Part shown: piece by piece, positions 24,690-33,693 of the stretch
Layout of the letters: each line of letters starts with the position of its first letter
How positions within the stretch are numbered: the first letter of the stretch is position 1
Assembly (NCBI GenBank): GCA_031285625.1
Contig: JAITVV010000018.1
Location: 1 to 64,000 of the forward strand
Direction: 5' to 3'
Source of the DNA: Prevotella sp.
GTDB taxonomy: Bacteria; Bacteroidota; Bacteroidia; Bacteroidales; Dysgonomonadaceae
DNA: 64,000 bases
Position numbers and translations under genes: made by a program
Notes under the pieces: generated by a model
What the model was told of the DNA's origin: nothing
Database searches by the model: none
The model's input: the letters and a program-made list of their open reading frames with translations, nothing else

Positions 24690-25751
24690 TTAGCTTGGTT
24701 TTTTATCTTGGTTTATAATTTCCTGTCCTTTTTCAGGAGTGTTTCCTGCAACGCCTTCTTTTTGGTCTTCAAGAGTAGGGCGCTCTTCTATCTTTGTCTG
24801 ATTAACAAACAGGAATGCGTTGACCAGACTGAGGTCATTTTCGTCTGCATATGGTGTGTATTTTGCAAACTTAACTAAGTCGGCCAGCCTTAACACCTGT
24901 GCCAGTCCGTCAGTCGCCGATTTAGTATCTGTTGCCAAGTGCACTGCAGCAATAATATCATCAGAAATCATTTCTGGTGCATCAATATTGAAACGGCGGT
25001 CAATGTATTTACGGAGAATATCTGTAAGCTCGGTAAAATATTCTTTCTCCATACCCTTTTGCCACAACTTCGACTCTTTAAGCTTATCGAGCCCTTGCAA
25101 AGCTTCGACATGCGGTGGTAAAATGATCTTAGGAGTGAAGTAATATCCTTTTTTCTTTTTCCTAAGTATAAAGTATACCGCAACACCGATTAGTATCAAT
25201 GCCAGGATAATTAGCAAAGGGATATATAAAAATTCCAGATAATCTTGCCACACAAATGGAGGTTTCTGGATATCCTTTATATCACTTATCTGTAGTTTAT
25301 CAAAGTCTATCGAATCTGTCTGGTGAGTATTCAGCATCTCCAGATAGGCTAATGTAGAGTCTGATAATTGAGGAGCAGAGACTTTCAGTCCAAAATCATT
25401 TGTCCGTAATGTATCGGTTCCGTCGACTACCATCATGTAAGGAATGTGGTAGAGGGTAGAATCGAAGGAGGTGACAACATACTTCTGGCTGATTGTCATT
25501 ACTTCCGTCATAGTAGTGTCAGGTTTCAGCATATGTAGTATTTCCACTCCTGTGATCAATGTATCCTGATATACAGGGAAAAGGATATTTCTATCCTTCG
25601 GACTGATGACTTCTACATTAATGATAGCCTGCTCACCAATCAGTATGTCTGATGGCTGGATGGTTGCTCTTACAGTCGGTTTCTGTGCATATACCGAGAA
25701 GCTCAAGCAACAAAGCAAACAAAACAATATTATATTTTTTATTTTCACCAT
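24690..25751 (-). CDS. Bat-operon membrane protein with periplasmic beta domain
   Basis: Signal peptide (CCLSFSVYAQ), a beta-rich periplasmic region at about 25-150 (VRATIQPSDILIGEQAIINVEVISP), one membrane helix near 175-195, and a cytoplasmic helical domain of about 100 residues (ALQGLDKLKESKLWQKGMEKEYFTELTDILRKYIDRRF) followed by a polar tail. The cytoplasmic part resembles DUF4381-like proteins found between DUF58 and VWA genes. Its place between the DUF58 gene and batA marks it as part of the same complex. Exact role unknown. Confidence 0.8.
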   Translation of the reverse strand: MVKIKNIILFCLLCCLSFSVYAQKPTVRATIQPSDILIGEQAIINVEVISPKDRNILFPVYQDTLITGVEILHMLKPDTTMTEVMTISQKYVVTSFDSTLYHIPYMMVVDGTDTLRTNDFGLKVSAPQLSDSTLAYLEMLNTHQTDSIDFDKLQISDIKDIQKPPFVWQDYLEFLYIPLLIILALILIGVAVYFILRKKKKGYYFTPKIILPPHVEALQGLDKLKESKLWQKGMEKEYFTELTDILRKYIDRRFNIDAPEMISDDIIAAVHLATDTKSATDGLAQVLRLADLVKFAKYTPYADENDLSLVNAFLFVNQTKIEERPTLEDQKEGVAGNTPEKGQEIINQDKKPS

Positions 25752-25757
25752 ATACTT

Positions 25758-26627
25758 CTAACTTCTCTTTTTAAATAAAGCGAGCAATGCTTTCACATAA
25801 TCTTCATCTGTGCGTACAGACACATTATCCACCTTACTCCGATTGAAAGATGTCTGCATATTTTGCTGTTGTTGTTGCCACCAATCTTTATATGTTTGCC
25901 GCACTTTACGGGATGATGTGTCGATCCATCGTTCTGCCCCGGTTTCCGCATCGAGTATTTTCATTAGTCCTACGCTTGGTAACTGGGTTTCCAGATTATC
26001 ATATACCTGTAAGGCTACAATATCATGCTTACGGTTTGCTATTGTCAATGCATTGTTATAGTCTTTTATATCGATAAAGTCGGAGATCATAAATGTTGTA
26101 CAACGTTTTTTGATCACATTGGTCAGGTATTTTAAGGCCATTCCCATATCTGTTTTGGGGCTTTCCGCTTCAAAGTTTATCAGTTCCCTTATGATATATA
26201 GAATATGCTTTTTACCTTTTTTGGGTGGGATGAATTTCTCAATCTTATCCGAAAAGAAGATCACCCCGATTTTATCATTATTCTGTATCGCCGAAAATGC
26301 CAGTGTTGCAGCTATTTCTGTAACCACATCGCGTTTGGGTGACTGACGGGTTCCGAAATCCTGACTGGCCGATACATCCACTAGGAGCATAACAGTAAGT
26401 TCCCGCTCTTCTTCAAAAACCTTAATAAAGGGTTTGTTATAGCGGGCAGTTACATTCCAGTCTATGTCGCGGATGTCATCACCATATTGATATTCACGTA
26501 CTTCAGAGAAAGCCATACCCCTGCCTTTAAACGCAGAATGGTATTGCCCTGCAAAAATGTTACGGGACAAACCACGAGTCTTTATCTCAATCTGACGTAC
26601 TTTTTTTAATAATTCGCTTGTTTCCAT
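25758..26627 (-). CDS. DUF58 protein of the MoxR/Bat operon
   Basis: The 289-residue cytosolic protein shows the DUF58 signature GRGMAFSEVREYQYGDDIRDIDWNVTAR near 35-62 and a following VWA-like fold (TVMLLVDVSASQDFG near 78-92, with DVSAS matching a MIDAS motif). DUF58 proteins always occur with MoxR ATPases and are probable substrates or adaptors. It lies 71 bases after the moxR stop, across a short hairpin. Confidence 0.9.
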   Translation of the reverse strand: METSELLKKVRQIEIKTRGLSRNIFAGQYHSAFKGRGMAFSEVREYQYGDDIRDIDWNVTARYNKPFIKVFEEERELTVMLLVDVSASQDFGTRQSPKRDVVTEIAATLAFSAIQNNDKIGVIFFSDKIEKFIPPKKGKKHILYIIRELINFEAESPKTDMGMALKYLTNVIKKRCTTFMISDFIDIKDYNNALTIANRKHDIVALQVYDNLETQLPSVGLMKILDAETGAERWIDTSSRKVRQTYKDWWQQQQQNMQTSFNRSKVDNVSVRTDEDYVKALLALFKKRS

Positions 26628-26644
26628 TAATTTCTAAGCTGTTA

Positions 26645-26694
26645 GCTATTAGCGGATAGCCAATAGCAGATTTATTCTCCAGAAAGCTAATAGC
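26645..26694. repeat. Intercistronic inverted repeat
   Basis: GCTATTAGC at 26645-26653 is the exact reverse complement of GCTAATAGC at 26686-26694. Each lies in further AGCTATTAGC-like repeats (AAGCTGTTAGC and AAGCTAATAGCTT). The hairpin sits between moxR and the DUF58 gene and may tune the mRNA ratio. Confidence 0.5.
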
Positions 26695-26698
26695 TTAA

Positions 26699-27691
26699 TT
26701 ACGGAACTTCTACTTTATTCAGTATTTCGCTGATGATTTCGTCTGAAGTAGTATTGTTTGCTTCGGCCTCGTAAGTAAGGCCAATACGGTGACGTAGTAC
26801 ATCGTGACATACAGCACGTATATCTTCCGGTATAACATAACCTCTACGTTTGATAAAAGCATATGCACGGGATGCAAGTGCCAAGCTGATGGATGCACGT
26901 GGAGAAGCCCCGAATCCTATCATACCTTTTAGCGAGGTTAGTCCGTTTTCTTCAGGGAAACGTGTTGCAAATACAATATCTACGATATATTTTTCAATTT
27001 TCTCATCCAGATAAACATCTCTTACCACTTCGCGGGCACTGATTATTTCATCGGCTTTCATTACCGGTTCAACTCTGCCGTAATCTCCGGTTAAGTTATT
27101 CCTTAAGATTAATTTCTCCTCTTCTTTTTTAGGATAATTTATCACAACTTTCAGCATGAAACGGTCAACCTGAGCTTCAGGCAGCGGATATGTACCTTCT
27201 TGTTCAATCGGGTTTTGAGTGGCCATTACCAAGAATGGGGAAGGTAACTTATAGGTTTTCTCACCAATGGTAACCTGACGTTCCTGCATGGCTTCGAGCA
27301 GAGCACTCTGTACTTTTGCCGGAGCACGGTTGATTTCATCGGCCAATACAAAATTGGAAAATACAGGCCCGTGTTTTACAAAGAACTCTTCTGTCTTTTG
27401 GCTGTAAATCATTGTACCTATAACGTCCGCCGGAAGTAAATCGGGAGTAAATTGTATGCGGCTGTACTTAGCCTCGATAAGTGATGCCAAAGATTTGATA
27501 GCTAGTGTTTTTGCTAGTCCGGGAACCCCTTCTAGTAATATGTGGCCATCAGCAAGTAATCCTATCAAAAGGGATTCCACAAGATGCTTTTGTCCCACAA
27601 TCACTCTATCCATTCCCATAGTGAGCGATTCTACGAATGAACTTTTACTTTGAATTCTTTCGGTAAGTTCCCGAATATCAACTTGTGCCAT
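26699..27691 (-). CDS. MoxR-family AAA+ ATPase
   Basis: First gene of the bat operon. Walker A is GVPGLAKT at 55-62, Walker B is VLADEINRAP at 115-124, and sensor region ATQNPIEQEGTYPLPEAQVDRF follows, all typical of MoxR proteins. At 330 residues it has the normal length. MoxR proteins act as chaperone-like ATPases that insert metals into or activate VWA partners, here presumably BatA, BatB and the DUF58 protein. Confidence 0.94.
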   Translation of the reverse strand: MAQVDIRELTERIQSKSSFVESLTMGMDRVIVGQKHLVESLLIGLLADGHILLEGVPGLAKTLAIKSLASLIEAKYSRIQFTPDLLPADVIGTMIYSQKTEEFFVKHGPVFSNFVLADEINRAPAKVQSALLEAMQERQVTIGEKTYKLPSPFLVMATQNPIEQEGTYPLPEAQVDRFMLKVVINYPKKEEEKLILRNNLTGDYGRVEPVMKADEIISAREVVRDVYLDEKIEKYIVDIVFATRFPEENGLTSLKGMIGFGASPRASISLALASRAYAFIKRRGYVIPEDIRAVCHDVLRHRIGLTYEAEANNTTSDEIISEILNKVEVP

Positions 27692-27744
27692 ACTTTTATT
27701 CTATTTTGTATTTATATTTGATTTTCCTATTTACTAAGCAGGAC

Positions 27745-27752
27745 AAAAATAG
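27745..27752 (-). promoter_or_regulatory. Candidate -7 element for the moxR-bat operon
   Basis: Read on the minus strand the octamer is TATTTTTG, a match to TAnnTTTG, 54 bases before the moxR ATG. No TTTG -33 element is found at the ideal distance. Confidence 0.4.
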
Positions 27753-27898
27753 AAATGTTAAATCTGAAAACCGATAATTCGGAGTTAAAAAAAATTAAGT
27801 GGAACGAAGTATTTAAGCCAAAAAATTAAATAGTATAGATGATATGCGGCTTATTAGTTAAATTTTGTAATTTTATCGTTCACTATGTAGACCATACT

Positions 27899-28567
27899 AT
27901 GAAAGAATTGCGACCAAATGCCAAAAGAGGGAGAATAGCTGTAGGTGTGATATGGGTAATAATATTACTCGGCATTGTATCATTAATTATTGAGGGTATA
28001 CAATTACTGATTGCTTCTGAAATTATCTCAGTCGAAGATATAGGTGGCAATCTACTTTTTATATTGGATTCGGTCCTATCTTACACTACCTCTTTAATTT
28101 TTGTGGCTACCATCGCTTCCATCGTCACATTTATACTGTGGTTTAGACGTGCATACTATAATATCGGTCTAAAAACAGGAAAAATGAGATATGGCGACGG
28201 ATGGGCTGCCGGTGCGTGGTTTATTCCTATTCTTAATCTGTTTGTCCCTTATCGGATAATGAAAGAACTATATGAAAAAACAGATCAGTATCTTGTGGTT
28301 AATAGCAGGGAACCATATACTGAAAGGCTGAAAACAGATTATGTCAATGGCTGGTGGACATTATGGATTATCAGGTTTTTCACAAGCTACATCTCGTTCA
28401 AAATAGAATGGGGTCCGCTTTCTACTAGTGATGGAAATCCTTTCTTCTCTGTTCTTGATTCCATTATAGGAATTACTCTCGGAATTGTGACTATTATCGT
28501 GATTGAGGATTACTCCAAAGCTGAGAGACTACTTGTCGAAACAGAAGATAATGCGATTGACCAATAA
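27899..28567 (+). CDS. DUF4328-type multi-spanning membrane protein
   Basis: A membrane protein with helices near 13-35, 60-82 and at the C-terminal end near 185-205. The DUF4328 signature is present: WFRRAYYNI, then RYGDGWAAGAWFIPILNLFVPYRIMKELYEKT in the middle. I chose the ATG at 27899 (MKELRPNAKRG); an upstream ATG at 27839 would add 20 residues of poor fit. The protein's role is not known. It is transcribed divergently from the bat operon. Confidence 0.78.
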   Translation: MKELRPNAKRGRIAVGVIWVIILLGIVSLIIEGIQLLIASEIISVEDIGGNLLFILDSVLSYTTSLIFVATIASIVTFILWFRRAYYNIGLKTGKMRYGDGWAAGAWFIPILNLFVPYRIMKELYEKTDQYLVVNSREPYTERLKTDYVNGWWTLWIIRFFTSYISFKIEWGPLSTSDGNPFFSVLDSIIGITLGIVTIIVIEDYSKAERLLVETEDNAIDQ

Positions 28568-28696
28568 AGAAAATATGTATCAATGAATTGTAGCCTTTTT
28601 GTAAACTCTAATTAACAAATGATCGGATAAAATCTATATTCTGACAAATTTCACCATATTTTCGTTTTTTAGTAAAAAATCTATCACAGAATTTAG

Positions 28697-28704
28697 TATA
28701 TTTG
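28697..28704 (+). promoter_or_regulatory. Candidate -7 element for pgk
   Basis: TATATTTG fits TAnnTTTG and lies 80 bases before the pgk ATG in AT-rich DNA. The -33 element at 19 bases spacing is not a consensus match. Confidence 0.5.
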
Positions 28705-28783
28705 TATCGCTTTTAAAATCAGGTGGTAGCTGATCAATATGCTGATAATCAATAATATTAATTATATTTAATTAGAAAGAATC

Positions 28784-30046
28784 ATGATTACAATTGACAA
28801 ATTCAACTTTTCAGGCAAAAAAGCCTTTGTTAGAGTTGATTTTAATGTGCCTTTGGATGCACAATTCAACATCACAGATGACACTCGTATTCGTGCTGCA
28901 ATGCCTACGCTTAAAAAAATTATAGCTGATGGTGGTAGCCCTATTATCGCTTCACACTTAGGTCGTCCAAAAGGCGTAGAAGAAAAGTACTCATTGAAAC
29001 ATATTCTTACTCATGTATCTAAACTTTTAGGAGTTGATGTACAGTTTGCAAACGACTGTGTTGGGGAAGAAGCCGGAGTAAAAGCTGCTGCTCTTCAACC
29101 GGGAGAAGCTCTATTGCTTGAAAATCTTCGTTTCTATGCTGAAGAGGAAGGAAAGCCTCGCGGATTAGCAGATGACGCTAGCGATGACGAAAAAGCCGCT
29201 GCAAAAAAAGCGATAAAAGAAAGCCAGAAAGAATTTACTAAAACTTTGGCTTCATATGCGGATGTATATGTAAATGATGCATTTGGTACAGCTCACCGTG
29301 CACATGCTTCTACGGCACTTATTGCTGACTACTTCGATGCGGAACATAAAATGTTCGGTTACCTGATGCAAAAAGAAATTGATGCAGTGGAAAAAGTAAT
29401 GAAAGATACTGCACGTCCGTTTACAGCAATCATTGGTGGTGCTAAAGTTTCTTCAAAAATTGATATTATTGAGAACCTGTTGGATAAGGTAAACAATCTT
29501 GTTATCGGTGGAGGTATGGCATTTACTTTCATCAAGGCTGCAGGGGGTAAAATTGGTAACTCATTGGTAGAAGATGACAAACTGGAGCTTGCTAATGAAA
29601 TAGTTGCTAAAGCTAAAACAAACGGTGTACAACTAGTAATTGCCAGCGATGCTAAGATTGCAGACGCTTTCAGCAACGATGCAAATACTAAGATTTCGGA
29701 AGCTAATGCAATTCCTGATGGATGGATGGGGCTTGACGTAGGTCCTAAAGGCGAAAAGGAAATTGCTGATGTATTGATGGCATCTAAAACTATTCTTTGG
29801 AATGGTCCTGTTGGTGTATTCGAATTCGACAACTTTGCTCAGGGTACAAAAGTAACTGCTGAGGCCGTTGCCTCTGCTACTAAAGCCGGAGCATTTTCTC
29901 TTGTAGGTGGTGGTGACTCTGTGGCTGCTGTTAACAAGTTCGGTCTGGCTGATCAGGTATCTTATGTATCTACAGGTGGTGGTGCTTTGCTTGAGTTTAT
30001 CGAAGGAAAAGTACTTCCTGGAATCAAAGCAATCAGAGGATATTAA
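28784..30046 (+). CDS. pgk: Phosphoglycerate kinase
   Basis: Glycolytic enzyme that transfers phosphate from 1,3-bisphosphoglycerate to ADP. Conserved blocks include [10 protein letters not shown] near 17-26, ASHLGRPKG near 56-64, [13 protein letters not shown] near 165-177, GGAKVSSKI near 218, the NGPVGVFE nucleotide motif near 344 and [10 protein letters not shown] near 383. Length 420 is normal. The gene ends with a strong terminator and is not in an obvious operon. Codon use is more biased than that of its neighbours, as expected for a highly expressed gene. Confidence 0.97.
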   Translation: MITIDKFNFSGKKAFVRVDFNVPLDAQFNITDDTRIRAAMPTLKKIIADGGSPIIASHLGRPKGVEEKYSLKHILTHVSKLLGVDVQFANDCVGEEAGVKAAALQPGEALLLENLRFYAEEEGKPRGLADDASDDEKAAAKKAIKESQKEFTKTLASYADVYVNDAFGTAHRAHASTALIADYFDAEHKMFGYLMQKEIDAVEKVMKDTARPFTAIIGGAKVSSKIDIIENLLDKVNNLVIGGGMAFTFIKAAGGKIGNSLVEDDKLELANEIVAKAKTNGVQLVIASDAKIADAFSNDANTKISEANAIPDGWMGLDVGPKGEKEIADVLMASKTILWNGPVGVFEFDNFAQGTKVTAEAVASATKAGAFSLVGGGDSVAAVNKFGLADQVSYVSTGGGALLEFIEGKVLPGIKAIRGY

Positions 30047-30065
30047 GACTTCTTTATATTTTACT

Positions 30066-30100
30066 ATAAAGGCCTGGATTGATTAGTCCAGGCCTTTATT
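30066..30100. terminator. Terminator after pgk
   Basis: AAAGGCCTGGA at 30068-30078 pairs perfectly with TCCAGGCCTTT at 30087-30097 around an 8-base loop. The flanks are T- and A-rich, so it can serve pgk and the convergent XRE gene. Confidence 0.9.
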
Positions 30101-30123
30101 TATTTAGAACTGCTTATTAAGCC

Positions 30124-30333
30124 TTATTCATCTTCTTTGTATTCTATAATATCTCCTGGCTGACATTCTAAAGCTTTGCAAATAGCTTCCAATGTTGATA
30201 ACCGGATTGCCTTTGCTTTCCCATTTTTCAATATTGAAATATTAGCCATCGTTATTCCAACTTTTTCGGTAAGTTCGGTGACGCTCATCTTTCGCTTTGC
30301 AAGCATCACATCTATGTTGATTATAATTGCCAA
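30124..30333 (-). CDS. Small XRE-family transcription regulator
   Basis: A 69-residue protein that is nearly all one Cro/C1-type helix-turn-helix (KRKMSVTELTEKVGITMANISILKNGKAKAIRLSTLEAICKAL), ending CQPGDIIEYKEDE as in the YozG group. These regulators typically occur with a DUF2975 membrane protein, as is seen here 11 bases upstream. The pair is expected to be autoregulated. Confidence 0.88.
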   Translation of the reverse strand: MAIIINIDVMLAKRKMSVTELTEKVGITMANISILKNGKAKAIRLSTLEAICKALECQPGDIIEYKEDE

Positions 30334-30344
30334 TTTTTTATCTT

Positions 30345-30827
30345 TTAAATCGTTAAGTCATTTTCATCTTTCATATCCACCCCATTTTGCAAGACTCTTT
30401 CTCCTACAGCCGCAGCTGTACCGATAATAGTAGATATAAAAATCATAGCAAGTCCCATGGCAACACCTCCGGCAATATCCTCAGTACCACGCTGAAATAT
30501 AAAGAAGTAGGCTTCTGCTCCAGTAATAAAAACAATTAGGACTATCGCACAATATTTTATAGTCTGTAAAGCCCTGACAGAATTTCGCGAGAATATTCTG
30601 TTTTGCCCGATATATCCCAGTAGCTTAAAAACTTGATATAATACCACAAAGAAAGAAATAGATGCAATATACACATATGCAAGAAATGGGTCTTTGAAAT
30701 AAATCTCAAAGGGTGTTGCATGTATATTTCTGCCTTCAAGGTGGGGTTCCCAAAGCATAAGAGCCAGAGTTCCTGTGCCGATGAAGACTACGACTATCTG
30801 GAGAAATATTATTGAAACTCTTTTCAT
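30345..30827 (-). CDS. DUF2975 membrane protein
   Basis: Four membrane helices (about 5-25, 48-70, 92-110 and 120-145) with the central LGYIGQNRIFSRNSVRALQTIKYCAI block of DUF2975. The 160-residue product is paired with the XRE regulator just downstream. Function unknown; the pair is widely distributed in Bacteroidota and Firmicutes. Confidence 0.82.
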   Translation of the reverse strand: MKRVSIIFLQIVVVFIGTGTLALMLWEPHLEGRNIHATPFEIYFKDPFLAYVYIASISFFVVLYQVFKLLGYIGQNRIFSRNSVRALQTIKYCAIVLIVFITGAEAYFFIFQRGTEDIAGGVAMGLAMIFISTIIGTAAAVGERVLQNGVDMKDENDLTI

Positions 30828-30956
30828 GATTTTTTAAATTATTGATTGATCATTACATTTATATTGTTTGCAAATATATAAAATATATCGAAATACGATA
30901 AATTATTATTGTTTTTTTGTTTATTCAAAAAATATTTGCAGACCTTTTTGTTGATC

Positions 30957-31654
30957 TTATAATCTAAAAACTATGGGTAATATGAAAAAGGCATCTACAT
31001 TTTCTCCTTTATGTTTTGCCGGTATCCAACTTGGCATTAGGTTGATGATACGCAATGCTTCTTTATCTAATAGGGGTGTTAAGCCCTTATAATTTCCGGT
31101 GATTCTATTTTACCTTCCTTAGTTACGATAAAGCGGATAGTTACTCTACCCCGAGGACACAGAGAACAACTGTCTCCAAAGCATTCATACTCAATTATCG
31201 GATATTTAAGATTTTTTTGTATAAAATTATACAAAGCTTGCTCTCCATCTGGAAAAAAAGGGAGTTGATATATTTTCCTACTATTAATAGTAGGAAGCGT
31301 AAAGTTGACTGGTAATATGATTTCATCTGAGAGTTTATTCTTATTTACCGGAATCCATCTAGGCATGGTCTTCATCATTTTTATAACAGCACTATCACAC
31401 GCACTTTCCAGACTTTTATTTATTCTTATGTTTACTACATCTCCGTTAGGAGCAATGTTAAATTGTATAATCACTTGTCCTTCTATTCCTTTTATTTGAG
31501 CAAATTCGGGATATACAAGATTATCTTTTATAAACTTCGTTAGTGCCTTTTCCCCTCCAGGATAAGCTGGTATTGGTTCTGCTGAAACAAAAATATCTTG
31601 TGACATAATAGATAAGCCGTAGAGGAGGAAGATGAAAGTAAATATGTATCTCAT
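30957..31654 (-). pseudogene. Two-domain TonB C-terminal protein with frameshift near the end
   Basis: The open frame 31079-31654 encodes a signal peptide and two TonB C-terminal domains; the first is complete (GGEKALTKFIKDNLVYPEFAQIKGIEGQVIIQFNIAPNGDVVNIRINKSL, then MKTMPRWIPV) and the second (DGEQALYNFIQKNLKYP, then GRVTIRFIVTKEGKIESPEIIR) stops after IIRA. In the -1 frame the missing end is readable: GLTPLLDKEALRIINLMPSWIPAKHKGENVDAFFILPIV, stop at 30957. A run of three G on the minus strand (31084-31086) with one base lost explains it. It is either a real pseudogene, a sequencing error, or a slippage site. I see no ExbB/ExbD partner. Confidence 0.8.
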
Positions 31655-31751
31655 AGTTTAATTACTTTCTTATATAGAAGTACAGAATGATAAAATTCCA
31701 TAATAAGATTTCTGATTTTTTTTGTGTGACTATAAACCGCTAAACTTTTTG

Positions 31752-31759
31752 TACTTTTG
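31752..31759 (+). promoter_or_regulatory. Candidate -7 element for the DUF4286-ruvC-lipB operon
   Basis: TACTTTTG matches TAnnTTTG, 18 bases before the ATG at 31777, leaving a leader of about 10 bases. A TTTG at -33 is not at the ideal spacing. Confidence 0.45.
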
Positions 31760-31776
31760 AATAAAAAATCTTACTA

Positions 31777-32088
31777 ATGATTATTTTCAATACAACTTTC
31801 CATGTAGAAGACGATGTGTGTGATGAATATATCCGTTTTATGAAAGAAAATTATATTGTAAAAGCTGCTAACAGTGGTTTTCTACATGAACCACGCTTTG
31901 CGCGGATACATGCGCAACACGAAGAAAGTGGGAGCAGTTATTCGCTCCAGTTCAAAGTGAAAAATCTGGATACACTGAACCATTGGTATGCTACTGAAGG
32001 AGAAGCCTTGCAAAAGGAAATTACAACATACTTTGGTAATAGAGCTTTGGGTTTTGTTACTATCCTTGAAGAAATAGACCTCGGATGA
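31777..32088 (+). CDS. DUF4286 protein
   Basis: A small alpha/beta protein of 103 residues, common in Bacteroidota and often next to ruvC. It opens [27 protein letters not shown], contains the [29 protein letters not shown] block and resembles ABM-like dimeric barrels. Its stop overlaps the ruvC start by four bases (ATGA). Function unknown. Confidence 0.85.
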   Translation: MIIFNTTFHVEDDVCDEYIRFMKENYIVKAANSGFLHEPRFARIHAQHEESGSSYSLQFKVKNLDTLNHWYATEGEALQKEITTYFGNRALGFVTILEEIDLG

Positions 32089-32645
32089 TAGAGAAAGAAC
32101 GGATTATATTGGGGATAGACCCGGGGACTCAGGTGATGGGATATGGTGTATTGCGTGTAGTGAACAATAAACCTGAATTATTAGCTATGGGTATTCTCCA
32201 ACTAAGCAAATATGATGACCATTATCTAAAGCTTCGCCGTATTTTTGAACGCATAATTAGTCTGATCGATGAATTTCTTCCTGATGAATTGGCTATTGAG
32301 GCTCCCTTTTTTGGAAAGAATGTGCAAAGTATGCTAAAGTTGGGTAGAGCACAGGGGGTAGCTATGGCGGCTGCTTTGTCGCGTGATATTCCCATTTTTG
32401 AATATGCTCCGCTGAAAATAAAAATGTCGATAACCGGAAATGGTCGTGCTGCTAAGGAACAGGTTGCCTATATGTTACAACATTTTCTGAAAATTCCTGA
32501 CGAAAATATGCTCCCGCAGATGGATGCTACGGATGGATTAGCTGCTGCAGTTTGTCATTATTTCCAAACAAATAATCCTTCTCAGGAAAAAAAGTTTACA
32601 AGTTGGAAAGATTTTATAAATAAAAATCCCGGAAAAGTTAAATAA
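32085..32645 (+). CDS. ruvC: Crossover junction endodeoxyribonuclease RuvC
   Basis: Resolves Holliday junctions with RuvAB. The acidic active site is visible: Asp in [15 protein letters not shown] near 12, Glu in [13 protein letters not shown] near 69, and the C-terminal pair in [14 protein letters not shown] near 146-149. It is 186 residues, normal for the family. Overlaps the DUF4286 gene by four bases and precedes lipB. Confidence 0.96.
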   Translation: MIEKERIILGIDPGTQVMGYGVLRVVNNKPELLAMGILQLSKYDDHYLKLRRIFERIISLIDEFLPDELAIEAPFFGKNVQSMLKLGRAQGVAMAAALSRDIPIFEYAPLKIKMSITGNGRAAKEQVAYMLQHFLKIPDENMLPQMDATDGLAAAVCHYFQTNNPSQEKKFTSWKDFINKNPGKVK

Positions 32646-32657
32646 TTGTCTAATCTG

Positions 32658-33320
32658 ATGATTTACAATGATCTGAAAAGTATAGAATACGGGCAGGCAT
32701 GGGAGTATCAGCAGGAGTTATTCGCATATTCTCTAAGCCGCAAGGATAGCCATGTTTCGACAGAAAACTATCTTTTGTTTTGCGAACACCCTCATGTTAT
32801 CACAATTGGTAAACATGGTAAACATGAAAATCTCCTGTTTCAGGAAAGTTTTCTCAAAGAAAAAGGAGTATCACTTTTCCAGATTGACCGTGGAGGAGAT
32901 ATTACATATCATGGTCCCGGGCAACTTGTTGGTTATCCGATCTTTGATCTTGAATCCTATAATATAGGATTGCGACAATATATTTTTAACCTGGAAGAAA
33001 TTATTATACGTCTTCTGTCTTCTTATAATATTCAATCGGAAAGACTAAATGGTGCTGCCGGTGTTTGGATTAATACAACTATACCTTCCCATACGCGAAA
33101 AATAGCAGCAATTGGTGTTCGTAGTAGCCGCTTTGTCACAATGCATGGATTTGCCTTGAATATAAATACCGATTTATCTTATTTTTCACTGATAAATCCT
33201 TGTGGCTTTATTGACAAGGGTGTTACATCTATGGAAAAGGAACTCGGATATAAGGTTGATATGGAGGAGGTGAAAGATAAGATGAGAAAATTATTTGAGG
33301 AGATTTTTGTGGGAAAATAG
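32658..33320 (+). CDS. lipB: Octanoyl-[acyl-carrier-protein]:protein octanoyltransferase
   Basis: Transfers octanoyl groups from ACP to lipoyl domains, the first step of lipoate synthesis. CEHPHVITIGKHGKHENLL near 42-60, RGGDITYHGPGQLVGYP near 75-91, and KIAAIGVRSSRFVTMHGFALN near 148-168 carry the catalytic Lys; the nucleophile Cys is in INPCGF near 181. The ATG at 32658 is preferred over a TTG at 32646, giving 220 residues. Follows ruvC by 12 bases. The target could be the E2 partners of the lipoamide dehydrogenase encoded at 35.9 kb. Confidence 0.94.
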   Translation: MIYNDLKSIEYGQAWEYQQELFAYSLSRKDSHVSTENYLLFCEHPHVITIGKHGKHENLLFQESFLKEKGVSLFQIDRGGDITYHGPGQLVGYPIFDLESYNIGLRQYIFNLEEIIIRLLSSYNIQSERLNGAAGVWINTTIPSHTRKIAAIGVRSSRFVTMHGFALNINTDLSYFSLINPCGFIDKGVTSMEKELGYKVDMEEVKDKMRKLFEEIFVGK

Positions 33321-33367
33321 CAGAAGGACAAACTGTGGAAAGGCTTTATCATAGTATTTCACTTGTA

Positions 33368-33434
33368 GGGCGTATTGCATACATCTGAAGACAAAATCCA
33401 ATAAACAGGCGTATTCAATATATTGAATACGCCC
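33368..33434. repeat. REP-like palindrome beside transposase relic
   Basis: A perfect 26-base palindrome, GGCGTATTCAATA and its mirror, lies at 33408-33433. The same GGGCGTATT motif occurs at 33368-33376, followed by GCATAC. GGGCGTATTGCATACGCCC-type hairpins are typical companions of REP-associated tyrosine transposases, and the relic of one starts inside this repeat. Confidence 0.7.
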
Positions 33435-33674
33435 GCAAATATAAATATAGTACCTAATGATAATCCGGACATGAACACTACATCCCTACAATCACCATCG
33501 CAAACAGTTGGAGCTATTGTGCGGGGATTCAAATCATCGGTTACTAAATGTATTGGATTTCCTGTATGGCAACGTAATTACCATGAACATATCATACGAA
33601 ATAAAAATTCGTTGCAGACTATTTCCCAGTATATAATTGAAAATCCAGCCCGATGGCAAGATGATTGTTATTAA
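33423..33674 (+). pseudogene. Relic of a REP-associated tyrosine transposase (C-terminal end)
   Basis: The 83 codons encode the end of a RAYT/Y1-type transposase: SQTVGAIVRGFKSSVTK, then PVWQRNYHEHIIRNKNSLQTISQYIIENPARWQDD. A full protein has about 180-250 residues and carries its HUH and tyrosine motifs earlier; these are absent, so the copy is dead. The frame begins at a TTG within the palindrome, with no proper start. This is the only trace of a mobile element in the region. Confidence 0.8.
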
Positions 33675-33693
33675 TAAATAATGCTATTTACCA

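Noticed and set aside
29359-29832. 157-codon minus-strand ORF inside pgk
   Set aside because: Shadow frame of pgk; Ser/Ala/Ile-rich sequence without family match.
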